A stretch of DNA of 15,705 nt from Baffinella frigidus. Its lineage: Eukaryota > Cryptophyceae > Cryptomonadales > Baffinellaceae. Below, piece after piece: positions 7,801 through 14,100 of this stretch. The translations under genes were made by a program, and so were the position numbers. Under the pieces are notes generated by a model. That model did no database searches, was not told where the DNA came from, and worked only from the letters and a program-made list of their open reading frames with translations. Within the stretch, counting starts at the first letter, position 1. Each line of letters begins with the position of its first letter. The DNA lies in the NCBI GenBank assembly GCA_026770585.1, contig MU646547.1, forward strand, positions 103,069 to 118,773, in the 5' to 3' direction.

Positions 7801-10800
7801 TGCTACTATTAAGTAAGTAACGCACGCGGATTGCTGTTGGCTGGTGGCCGGGAACCGCGCGGTGCTGCTCACCGGCGACTGCTCCAACAACACGCCCTTG
7901 ACTTGTGGCGAACTTGTGGACAATCGCGGCCGAATTCCGCGATTTCTCTCCAAAAGTGGCCGATGCGTGGTTCAAACAATAGAAAGACTCGGTGTCGCCA
8001 GCTCAACATGAGACTCGTAACCTCAGGTGGCCGGGTGCCGGGCGGTGCTGCGCACGGGCGACTGCTCCAACAACAAGCCGGATGGCGACAAGCCGGTGCT
8101 CACCCTGCATCCTACACCATCAACCGTAGATAGGCGTAGATGGACAGTAGATGGACAGTATATGGATAGTAGATGGACGCAGATGCACATTCGATGGACG
8201 CAGATGGACAGCAGGTGGAACGTAGATCGGCGTATATGGATAGTACATGGACAGTAGATGGACGTGGATGGGCGTAGATGGACAGTAGACGGGCGTAGAT
8301 GGACAGAGGTGCCGCGCGGTGCTGCGCACGGGTGACTGCTCCGACAACAAACCGCATGGCGACAAGCCGGTGCTCACCCTCAACCCCAAACCCTAAACCG
8401 GAAGTGTTGCAGTGCCGTGCGGTGCCCCTCCTTCGTAGCCCGCTGTGAGGTTTGCGTAGCCCGCTCGTAGCCCGCTGGGTGGGGTGCTGGGATGGCGTGG
8501 ATGGACATAACTGCACCCCTGGAAAGTGGTGCCGTGCGCTGCTCCAACAACAAGCCCGACGGCGACAAGCCGGTGCGCCTCCCGGAAAATATTATATTTG
8601 TTGAAGTACATTGTGTTTTCTACATTGTTTTTTTGTTTATTTTTTGTTCGTGTTTGTTCTTGGATCTATCCCTTATGTGGCGGCGCCACCTCAAGGCGTC
8701 GCCTCGTCAAAATGTCAATTTTGGCCTGTAGTAAAGATCTCAAGATTTCATCGCAGCTCGATTTTTTTTAGCAGAATCTGGAGCTGACGGCCAAATCTCG
8801 AGGATCTGCGCTTTCAGATTTGAAAAAGATGAAATTTAGAGGTCAAATTCCGGGAAATCCTCAACCCGACAATTCAAATAACTACACGTTTGTGTAGTAA
8901 TTTTCATTGAAACGAATGGCATCCAGGATTGTCTCGCCACATAAGGGATATAAGTGTATATAAGTTTATTTTTGGTCTTGTATCTACGTTTTCATTATTT
9001 GTATTCGAGTTTATTTTATTTTATTTTATCTGTATTATGTGTGTTCGAATTCATTAATGCGTGTGTGCAATTTTATTGTTACTGCTGTTAAATTGTACCC
9101 GCCTCCCTAGAATTTCAAAATCTGTGCGCGTTCCCGTCCCAGCAGTCGATTCCAGGATTCCAGGAGTCGTTTTTTGCACCTCGCGGAATTCAATTAAATC
9201 AGGCACGTTCCTGGATGAGTCCGGGCGCCGCGCCTCATAAGTTACCGGGTATCATAAGTCGCCGTGGTCGCATAAGTTGTCACACGCCTCATAAGTCGTC
9301 GTGACATCCTTCTCTCGGTGACGTGGCCACTGCCCGCCGGTTGTATCTAACCCCAGACTCACAACCCTAGGCCGTGACGGCCAACGCCCGGGACACTGCG
9401 GTTTCCTGGGTGCCGCCTGCCTTAGGGCCTACACCCTAACCCGTACACCCTAGGCCATATCCCATGAACGCCAAGCGGTGACAGACAACGGCACCTAAAT
9501 CGTCGACCCTAAAGACTGAACAAACCCCAATAAACAATAAATAATAAATGATGAACAAAAAAAATATGATACATAATAACCACTAAAACCCCAACCCATA
9601 ACCCATAAAACCTAAACGCTAGGCCGTCACGGACAATGGGAACTATATCGTGGACCCGTTCCCGTCCACTCAGTTGATTTGAACACTGATTCCAGGGTTC
9701 CAGGAGTGGTTTTAGGAGGTTTGTGTATCTAACCCAAAGCCCCAAACTAGGCGGTGACGGACAACGGGAACTACATCGTGGACCTGCACTTCGACGCACC
9801 GATCAAGGACGTGCCCGCCGCCGCCGCCGCCATCAAGCGGGTACACTACCGACTGTTCTAGAATGTTCTGGAATGTTCTAGATCTTCACGGCTTCTCTTA
9901 CGCTGGCGCGTCTCCTTCTCCTTGTCCCGATTCCAGAGAAGTAGAGATCACAGAGGGTGTGTCTGCCGCCATCAAGCGGGTGCACAGATCTTCACGGTTT
10001 CTCGGCAGGAGGCCTCCGCTATCAACAAGGTGCTGATGTCTCCTCTTGTGCAACCGAGGCTGTGTCTGAGCAGTCTGAATGCCCAACTGGGCATGGGGTA
10101 CACACCGGGTACCTGTTAGTATCACTAAAGTCTCTCTCGCTTTCGCTGTTGGTACGACGAAAGGTCTCTATGTAAGTGATACCACCACGGCCCCGGTGTA
10201 TACCCCATGGCCAGTTTTATCTCAGAAAACGAGTTCCAAAACTCGTTTTCTTAAGTCAATTCCTCTACAAATTCGTCAACTTATTCTTTACTCTCCACAT
10301 AAGTTGACAAATTTGCAGGATAATTGACTTAAGAAAACGAGTTTTAGAACTCGTTTTCTGAGATAAAGTTACTCAAGTCTCTCGGTGGCGCAGGTGGTGG
10401 GCGTTGTCGACCACGGCATCTTCGCCGGGATGACCCAGCAGGTCCCGCCTCCCACTCCACACACCGGGTAGGCAACGCCGTAGGGGCATACGGATGTCCC
10501 AGCCGATTTTATCTCCGGAAACAGTATAAAAATACTGTTTTTGGCCACGTGTAAAGTTGATTCTCCCCTTGAAAACAAGCCACTTTTGGCGTGTTTTGTG
10601 ATGATACGCCAAAAGTGGCTTGTTTTCAAGGGGGGAATCAACTTTACGCGTGGCCAAAAACAGTATTTTTATACTGTTTCCGCATATGAGATTATTGGTC
10701 AGAATCCGACCAAAACTTCCTTGGTAGCTGGGTGGGTCAGGGGATCTTCGCCGGAATGACCCAGCAGGTCCCGCCTCCTCGCTCGCTGTTTCTGTCTGTT

Positions 10801-11728
10801 TGGGTTCTAGCTCTGTCTCAGTCTATTTGGGCTCACCGATTTGGTGGGCCCGGGCTCGTTTCCGCTCCGAAGTTGACGGATTTGTACTGCGAACCCAGCG
10901 TGTCAACTTGAGAACAGTCAGCCACCTGAGGCAGAGCTAGGCTCCCACGGGATCTTCGCGGGGATGACCCACTCGAGGCTAGAAATGTGACTATTTTGAA
11001 AGTTTTAACTTTACAAGTCCTTTACAATTGGACTGGTGTGTAGTAATTTTACACAAATATCGCGTTTGGTCACATTCCTGAAGGAATTTCCCCAGCAACG
11101 TGACCAAACCCGCCAGTGGCTGGTACTCAATTTAACATCCACACATTTAAAATACTCCCTCTTCCAGCCTCGAGTGGACTCAGCAGTTCCTTGTTCTCCC
11201 TGATTTCTCTTGTTGTTTTTACTCTCGATCCTTTCAGAGTTTGTGTGTAGGCCCGCCTCGGGACAAATGCTCACGCACGCCGAATTGGGGAAGTTCTCGT
11301 GTTCTGGAGTTTTAAAATCTTCGTTCAAAGTTGACCCTGAAATGGCACCCAGAAAATTCCTCGGAACTGAGACCCCTCCCAGACGCCGTTCCCGAGGCGG
11401 GCCTGGCACGCGAGTTCCAAACGTTGTTTATTTGTCAAGTCATGGGATCTGTTGTGGCGCAGAAAGTCTCGGCATTCACAAAGGCCTCTCGCCTACCGCA
11501 GATGGTCGTGGCGTTCCTACACCCTAACCCTCAAACCCCAAATCCCAAACCCCAAACCTCAAAACCCAAAACCCAAAACCCCCAAAAAAACAAAACCCCA
11601 AACCCCAAACCCCAAACCCCAAACCCCAAACCCCAAACCCCAAACCTAAAATGCAGGTGATCGTTGCCTTCCCCGACGGGTCATGCCGCGTCGCCGGCGA
11701 GGGTGGCGAGGCCGTCTGGTGGGCATGA
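4820..11728 (+). CDS. RPI: Ribose-5-phosphate isomerase A, ten exons, 249 residues
   Basis: Interconverts ribose 5-phosphate and ribulose 5-phosphate in the pentose phosphate pathway, and the Calvin cycle in plastids. Join: 4820-4848, 4951-5110, 5259-5336, 5553-5612, 7162-7219, 7387-7472, 8027-8095, 9751-9840, 10394-10441, 11657-11728. The total is 750 bases, in frame throughout, a normal family length. Visible motifs: phosphate-binding GTGSTA (27-32); DGAD (85-88) with the two catalytic-site aspartates; KGGGGA (98-103) with the active-site lysine; REKM (106-109) with the catalytic-base glutamate at 107; VDNSK (121-125); PVEITPF; VTDNGNYIVD (182-191); and VDHGIFAGM near the end. Spacing matches the E. 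coli enzyme with an offset of four. DGADE is DGADA here. No plastid or signal peptide precedes the chosen start, so a cytosolic form is likeliest. Introns are full of exon copies, foldbacks and telomere-like repeats. Splice sites are inferred from protein continuity. Confidence 0.92.
4849..4950 (+). other. RPI intron 1, frame-neutral, with a hairpin
   Basis: Contains paired 'gaggatcc' (4906-4913) and 'ggatcctc' (4921-4928). Its 3' end, 'gcagattgggtggggcag', is nearly identical to a segment in the right-hand repeat array at about 14597-14617. Confidence 0.65.
4951..5110 (+). CDS. RPI: RPI exon 2
   Basis: Encodes residues 11-63, from YKAVDDHVRSGM to SEKTREQ, including the GTGSTA phosphate loop and PTS. 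The donor is GAGCAG|GTGACG. Intron 2 (5111-5258) is short and ends in an ordinary pyrimidine tract and ACAG. Confidence 0.92.
5259..5336 (+). CDS. RPI: RPI exon 3
   Basis: Encodes AEGLGIPLCTL through IDGADA (residues 64-89). The last codon is GCG, giving Ala where the family nearly always has Glu (DGADE). Both flanking introns are phase 0. Confidence 0.9.
5455..5472 (+). repeat. Decoy copy of the intron 3 acceptor and exon 4 start
   Basis: The 18 bases reading 'gctgcaggtggaccctgg' match 5548-5563 at the true exon 4 boundary with few changes. The copy lies inside intron 3, ahead of the real exon, and includes its own CAG acceptor. The following sequence does not continue the reading frame. 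Confidence 0.6.
5553..5612 (+). CDS. RPI: RPI exon 4
   Basis: Encodes VDPGLSLIKGGGGALLREKM (residues 90-109), with the active-site Lys98 and Glu107. Acceptor CTGCAG; donor GTGCCC. Introns on both sides are phase 0. Confidence 0.92.
5741..5930. mobile_element. Foldback element family C in RPI intron 4
   Basis: Ends 'aacccgtggcagctttta' and, as reverse complement of the right end, 'aacccgttgcagctttta'. The arms of about 26 bases are imperfect. Inside is a 'ggaccctacagtagg' core (5811-5825) like that of families A and B. Confidence 0.6.
6114..6276. mobile_element. Possible decayed foldback in RPI intron 4
   Basis: 'gaggatttaattcatttactcg' at the left pairs imperfectly with 'cgagtatttgatttaaatcctc' at the right. 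No second copy is in the window, so the element status is uncertain. Confidence 0.4.
6373..6555. mobile_element. Foldback element family G in RPI intron 4
   Basis: 183 bases. The left arm 'agagcgattccggtagga' and 'cttgtccg' pair with the right end 'cggacaagttctaccggga' and 'agctct'. Pairing continues inward through 'cttcgag' and 'ttcaagac' blocks, giving arms of 50 bases or more with mismatches. Confidence 0.65.
6745..6766. repeat. Perfect 22-base palindrome
   Basis: 'ttcaccttgaa' is followed directly by its exact reverse complement 'ttcaaggtgaa'. It lies in RPI intron 4 and has no second copy in the window. Confidence 0.7.
7162..7219 (+). CDS. RPI: RPI exon 5
   Basis: Encodes VEVMSDKFICIVDNSKLCA plus the first base of Gly129. 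Acceptor CGTAG. No GT follows the exon; the frame is restored only by a GC donor at 7220-7221 (gctg|gcaaac). Lys125 corresponds to a conserved active-site lysine. Confidence 0.88.
7220..7386 (+). repeat. RPI intron 5, a GC-AG intron made of telomeric repeats
   Basis: Almost the whole 167-base intron is CCCTAAA and close variants, beginning two bases after the donor and ending just before the CTCGCAG acceptor. A clean run of ten or so canonical units lies at 7300-7368. The C-rich strand is the sense strand. The exon junction reads KLCA-G-LGPSF, so removal of the tract is required for a normal protein. Confidence 0.85.
7387..7472 (+). CDS. RPI: RPI exon 6
   Basis: Encodes GLGPSFPLPVEITPFCHLHT through AALPE (residues 129-157). 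Donor GAG|GTCGCC. The 3' half of this exon, with its donor, is duplicated in the intron (7558-7601). Confidence 0.9.
7558..7601 (+). repeat. Exact 44-base copy of the exon 6 end and donor
   Basis: Identical to 7436-7479, including the GAG|GT donor. The two copies are separated by 78 bases made largely of telomere-like units (CCCTGAA, CCCTGGA, CCCGAAA forms). The exact identity suggests a recent duplication. Confidence 0.9.
7684..7752. repeat. Hairpin in RPI intron 6
   Basis: 'gcgtaccaggaaaag' pairs with 'ctttttcctggtacg' across a loop of about 35 bases. It may be a small foldback element. No second copy is seen. Confidence 0.5.
7844..7898 (+). repeat. Decoy copy 1 of RPI exon 7
   Basis: Translates as VAGNRAVLLTGDCSNNTP, close to the exon 7 peptide. 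It has no AG directly before it and diverges before the GDKP end. It is therefore judged a non-functional copy. Confidence 0.8.
8027..8095 (+). CDS. RPI: RPI exon 7
   Basis: Encodes VAGCRAVLRTGDCSNNKP plus DGDKP (residues 158-180). Among four similar copies only this one has both a proper acceptor (CCTCAG) and a GT donor in the right phase. The insert around GDCSNNKPDGD is longer than in many relatives. Confidence 0.85.
8128..8310 (+). repeat. Minisatellite of about 12 bases (tagatggacag/tggacg)
   Basis: A run of imperfect 'tagatggacag' and 'gtagatgga' units starts 33 bases after exon 7 and stops at decoy copy 3 of the same exon. It is part of RPI intron 7. Confidence 0.85.
8309..8380 (+). 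repeat. Decoy copy 3 of RPI exon 7
   Basis: Reads CRAVLRTGDCSDNKPHGDKP followed by the same 'gtgctcaccct' donor flank as the real exon. It is preceded by 'acagag', but splicing there would put it out of frame. It ends at a short telomere-like tract (8382-8398). Confidence 0.82.
8528..8580 (+). repeat. Decoy copy 4 of RPI exon 7, internally deleted
   Basis: Begins like the exon (gtgccgtgcgctgc), jumps to CSNNKPDGDKP and ends with the donor-like 'gtgcgcctc'. The middle (LRTGD) is missing. A shorter fragment, 'gtgccgtgcggtgc', lies at about 8413. Confidence 0.75.
8668..8949. mobile_element. Possible element bounded by 15-base inverted repeats
   Basis: 'atcccttatgtggcg' (8668-8682) is exactly complementary to 'cgccacataagggat' (8935-8949). 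The 282-base AT-rich interior has no gene. Without another copy it could be chance, but a 15-base exact match is notable. Confidence 0.45.
9128..9657 (+). repeat. Decayed tandem copies of the intron 7 end plus exon 8 start
   Basis: Exon 8 begins GCGGTGACGGACAACGGGAA. Decayed copies of that start lie at 9371-9396, 9474-9508 and 9623-9657. The last still reads AVTDNGNYIVD before diverging. Each is preceded by telomere-like DNA and often 'ctag'. The flank 'ttcccgtcc...gattccagg.ttccaggagt' is also repeated (9128-9175 and 9658-9710). A set of 'cataagtcg' repeats lies at 9233-9300. Confidence 0.8.
9751..9840 (+). CDS. RPI: RPI exon 8
   Basis: Encodes AVTDNGNYIVDLHFDAPIKD followed by an alanine-rich stretch and IKR (residues 181-210). 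The acceptor is AAACTAG, after a short telomere-like run; the donor is GTACAC. It is the last and only full copy in a series of four. Confidence 0.92.
9964..10004 (+). repeat. Decoy copy of the exon 8 end and donor flank
   Basis: 'gccgccatcaagcgggt' of 9826-9842 recurs at 9966-9982. It is followed by 'agatcttcacgg', which follows the true donor about 40 bases downstream (9880). The copy therefore covers exon end, donor and part of the intron. Confidence 0.8.
10091..10211. mobile_element. Foldback element family E in RPI intron 8
   Basis: 'catggggtacacaccggg' at the left pairs with 'ccccggtgtataccccatg' at the right. Imperfect pairing continues inward through 'gtatcact'. It ends five bases before the next foldback. 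Confidence 0.7.
10216..10368. mobile_element. Double-palindrome foldback D, upstream of exon 9
   Basis: The arms (10216-10262 and 10323-10368) match at about 46 of 48 positions. Each begins 'tttatctcagaaaacgag'. Each arm is itself a hairpin (aaaacgagtt ... aactcgtttt). The central part also pairs (caacttat / ataagttg). It stops 25 bases before exon 9. Confidence 0.85.
10394..10441 (+). CDS. RPI: RPI exon 9
   Basis: Encodes VVGVVDHGIFAGMTQQ (residues 211-226), the family's V-x-H-G-x-F motif. Acceptor GGCGCAG; donor CAG|GTCCCG. The exon sits between two large foldbacks, D and F. Confidence 0.9.
10507..10690. mobile_element. Double-palindrome foldback F, downstream of exon 9
   Basis: Arms of about 87 bases pair almost perfectly around a loop of under 20 bases (near 10593-10612). 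The outer part of each arm is itself a hairpin (aaacagtataaa / aatactgttt). The left end 'ttttatctccgg' resembles the left end of foldback D, but the interior sequence is unrelated. Confidence 0.9.
10741..10780 (+). repeat. Decoy copy of the exon 9 end and donor flank
   Basis: Reads GIFAGMTQQ followed by the same 'gtcccgcctcc' as the true donor at 10442. It lies just after foldback F. A third, shorter copy (gggatcttcgcggggatgac) is at 10949-10971. Confidence 0.85.
10800..10935 (+). repeat. Dispersed subtelomeric repeat inside RPI intron 9
   Basis: Matches the left subtelomere: 'gctctgtctcagtctatttg' parallels 190-209, and 'ccgaagttgacggatttgtac' with 'gtcaactt' parallels 860-900. It ends in 'gaggcag' as the subtelomeric copies end in 'gcag', and leads into the third copy of exon 9. 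Confidence 0.65.
11064..11109. repeat. Hairpin in RPI intron 9
   Basis: 'gtttggtcac' pairs exactly with 'gtgaccaaac'. The loop holds a second small palindrome, 'attcctgaaggaat'. Confidence 0.55.
11250..11403. mobile_element. Possible foldback bounded by 13-base inverted repeats
   Basis: 'ggcccgcctcggg' and 'cccgaggcgggcc' are exact complements 154 bases apart. The motif 'cccgaggcgggct' also occurs in the left subtelomere (near 730). No pairing is seen further inward. Confidence 0.45.
11518..11650 (+). repeat. Telomere-like tract (CCCCAAA variant) at the end of RPI intron 9
   Basis: CCCAAAC, CCCAAAA and then uniform CCCCAAA units run up to six bases before the ATGCAG acceptor of exon 10. The C-rich strand is the sense strand. 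The variant matches the one at the right edge of the window (15651-15705) in reverse orientation. Confidence 0.88.
11657..11728 (+). CDS. RPI: RPI exon 10 (terminal)
   Basis: Encodes VIVAFPDGSCRVAGEGGEAV followed by WWA and TGA (residues 227-249). VIVA is the usual C-terminal strand of the family. The tail is a little longer than in bacterial enzymes. Confidence 0.88.
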   Translation: MIVAFPDGSCRVAGEGGEAVWWA

Positions 11729-12655
11729 CTAGCACGCTCCAAGCTGTAGCGTGGCGTTCGCCCTTTGCGAATTGATACATTGTACGTGTGCGTGTATTAC
11801 ATTCGGGCTGCATGTGTGTCTGGTGTGGTGGGCGTGACTAGCAAGCACCAAGCTGTAATACGTCTGCAGTAGGACCGTGCTTGTACCGGGGGCCGGGGAT
11901 TTGAGAGGGAAGGGCATGGGCGAGGCTGTCTGGTAGGCATGACTAGCTCGCCCCACGCTATGATAACCGTGAAGCGCTGTGCACGAGGAGGCATGACTAG
12001 CACGCCCCAGGCTGTAACCGTCAAGAGCCCACGCTGTAACAAGGGGCGTGGATTTGGCTCTCTCAGTAAAGGGAAGGGAATGGGCGAGGCTGTCTGTTGG
12101 GCATGACTACACTAGCACGCCCCAAGCTGTAGCGTGGCGTTTGCCTGATCGTTGCCCCTTGCAATACATTCTTTGCAATACATGCACGCGTGTGTCAACG
12201 GGGCTCCTTTGTGTCAGGTGTGGTGGGCATGACTAGCACGCCCCAAGCTGCAACCTTCAAGAGCTGTAACGGGTGCCGTGGATTTGGCTCGCGCAGTCAA
12301 GGGAAGGGAATGGGCGAGGCGGTGTGGTGGGCATGACTAGCACGCCCCAAGCTGTAATGGTTGCGATGAAGGGCTTACTTGAACATAAGGTCACTCAATA
12401 GAAGGCCACACACCTTATTTAAGGTCCGCACACCACACCCCTCAAAATGGTGAGACCTTATCACTCAAGTGGCGAGGGGGTCAAATTTGACCGCCAGGAG
12501 GTCCTGGGCAGGTCCTCGGGCCCTACGGTAGGGCGTATGAGCCTACTCGCTACTTAAGGGGATACTTGAGTAATCCCTGTACACGTATCGGGTGTGGTGG
12601 GCATGACTGGCAAGCAATGAAATGTAGCGTGCGAGGCGGTGTGGTAAGCACGACA
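11705..12655 (+). repeat. Array of decayed copies of the RPI stop-codon region
   Basis: The end of exon 10 plus its 3' flank (ggcgaggc..tctgg, tgggcatgactagcacg, ccccaagctgtaa) recurs at about 11822, 11919, 11987, 12082, 12217, 12311, 12592 and 12632. Several copies still read EAVWWA-stop or VWWA-stop. An upstream block, 'aagggaagggaatgggcgag', is shared by the units at 12071 and 12301. It probably overlaps the 3' untranslated region. Confidence 0.88.
12461..12572 (+). mobile_element. Foldback element family B, copy 2
   Basis: Matches the reverse complement of 2924-3024 through 'caagtggcgagggggtcaa', 'aggaggtcct', 'caggtcct' and 'agggcgtatgagcctactcg'. Ends pair imperfectly. It sits inside or at the end of the RPI 3' array. 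Confidence 0.78.
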
Positions 12656-12668
12656 CACATCCCTCATG

Positions 12669-12789
12669 TACAGGGGTACCTCGCTCATGAGAAACCGCGC
12701 CCCCCTAGGACCCTACAGTAGGCCTATGCCCAGAGCCCTACGGTGGTCCTATGGGGGGGGCAGTTTCTTATGAGCGAGGTATCCCTGTA
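12669..12789. mobile_element. Foldback element family A, copy 3
   Basis: 121 bases. Same ends and core as the copies at 1022 and 2583, with a few changes (gaggtatccctgta at the right). Confidence 0.85.
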
Positions 12790-12913
12790 CCTGGCTTCCT
12801 AGGGTTCCTAGGGTGGATTTCCACACTAGGGTGGATTTCCGTCCTAAGTCATAGATAAGGGATACCGCGGGCTGCCTGTGTGTCTGGAGTGCGAGGTATC
12901 TCTGTAGGATCTC

Positions 12914-13444
12914 GGACTCCAGGGGAGATTTACTACATGCTGACGGACTGAAGGGGAGGGGAGCTTTTCAGGGGAATTTTTACTACATATAACACGTCCG
13001 TTCGAAAGACATGTATTCGGACGTGATGAGATTTGTATGTGGCTCAACACGTGGCGCGAAGCGCTCACCACGTGGCGCTTCGCGCCACGTGCAGTGGAAA
13101 GTAAAAAACATGACGCTTCGCGTCATGTTTTTTACATATTTGGATGGGCCACAGTAGTGTAGGGACCAGGGCAATTCGCGGGGCGTGGGTAATTGGAGGG
13201 GCGTCTCTTCAAGATCTCGAAGGGATGTGCATGTGACTTCGTGCATGGGTCGTGCATGGGTCGTGTATGTCTCTTTAAGATCTTGACGGGGTGTGCACGT
13301 CGCGTCTAGATGAGTGTGTGGATCATTGTAAAATGCGAAGAGAGCTTAGTCAGTGTGTCCAACTGTCTCCATGACCGACAATTTTTGACAAAATCAAAGC
13401 TCCCCTTGTTTCCGCGTGGTGTGGTAAAAACTCCCCTGGAGTCC
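12914..13444. mobile_element. 531-base inverted-repeat element with nested palindromes
   Basis: 'ggactccaggggag' (12914-12927) is the exact complement of 13431-13444. Imperfect pairing continues inward through 'tttactac/gtggtaaaa' and 'aggggagctt/aagctcccct'. Inside are a GC-rich palindrome built on 'cacgtggcgc' (13048-13091) and a perfect one, 'gtaaaaaacatgacg' with its complement (13101-13136). No transposase gene is present. Confidence 0.65.
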
Positions 13445-13458
13445 TATGTCCATCTCTG

Positions 13459-13579
13459 TACAGGGGTACCTCGCTCATAAGAAACCGCGCCCCCTAGGAT
13501 CCTACAGAAGGACCATGCCTAGGGCCCTACAGTTGTCCTGGGGGGGGGGGCAGTTTCTTATGAGCGAGGTACCCCTGTA
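13459..13579. mobile_element. Foldback element family A, copy 4
   Basis: 121 bases. Same ends and core as the other copies. It starts 15 bases after the 531-base element ends. Confidence 0.85.
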
Positions 13580-13860
13580 CAGCACGTTTCTGGACGTGTT
13601 CCAGAGCAGGGATTCTTCAGAAATGTGTCAGCCACGTGTGCTGCATTCACTAAATGCGTATCTTTCACTACACGCCACCAAACTCTACATGCGACGCCCG
13701 CGCCGGAGCACCGTCGCTCACTCTCGAGCTTAACCCTCGCTTGGTCCAGCCCTCCACCGCAAAACTTAACTTGCATCAGTTGCTGTACATGCTCTGTGCC
13801 TTAAAATGCCCGCTATTCGTTCAAGCGCTACACCTCTTCTCTATCGCTCTCTCTCTTGTG

Positions 13861-13862
<2 letters not shown>

Positions 13863-13906
<44 letters not shown>
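13863..13906 (+). repeat. CT microsatellite
   Basis: An uninterrupted CT run of about 44 bases. It ends at the stop codon of the candidate minus-strand exon, so it would be GA repeat in that gene's 3' untranslated region. Confidence 0.95.
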
Positions 13907-13908
<2 letters not shown>

Positions 13909-13992
13909 ACCTCCTCCTCATCATCCTCAGAGTCGCTCTGGAGGCCTTTGGTGTTCTTGCGCACCATATCCTCCGCCCGCTCCCGCGCACTC
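13905..13992 (-). CDS. Candidate terminal exon of an unknown minus-strand gene
   Basis: Preceded on the minus strand by telomere-like repeats and AACAG. After one carried-over base it reads SARERAEDMVRKNTKG, then LQSDSEDDEEEV and TAG. The acidic tail is typical of C-termini of nuclear or nucleolar proteins, but I do not recognise the family. Support is the acceptor, the open frame and a second diverged copy (14010-14072) that keeps the same reading. Upstream exons are not identified in the window. Confidence 0.5.
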
Positions 13993-14009
13993 CTGTTAGG
14001 GTTTAGGGT

Positions 14010-14072
14010 TTAGGAGTCGTTCTGAAACCCTTTCGTGTTTTCGCGCACCATGTCTTCGGCCCTCTGGCATGC
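14010..14072 (-). repeat. Diverged copy of the candidate minus-strand exon
   Basis: Reads CQRAEDMVRENTKGFQNDS and then TAA on the minus strand. The stop is formed at the edge of the telomere-like tract (13995-14012) that separates it from the other copy. 'gccag' before the RAEDM codons could be an acceptor, so it may be an alternative terminal exon and not only a decoy. Confidence 0.6.
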
Positions 14073-14100
14073 ACAACACACACCGGACTTCGAAGGGGTT

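Noticed and set aside
8128-8310. CRISPR-like array
   Set aside because: The short units are contiguous with no unique spacers, and the genome is eukaryotic.
8112-8516. Minus-strand open frame of 134 codons
   Set aside because: It is the minisatellite (repeating SIYA/PST peptides) read through decoy exon copies.
13654-14013. Plus-strand open frames through the CT microsatellite
   Set aside because: Ser/Leu runs from the CT repeat; the minus-strand reading gives a better exon.
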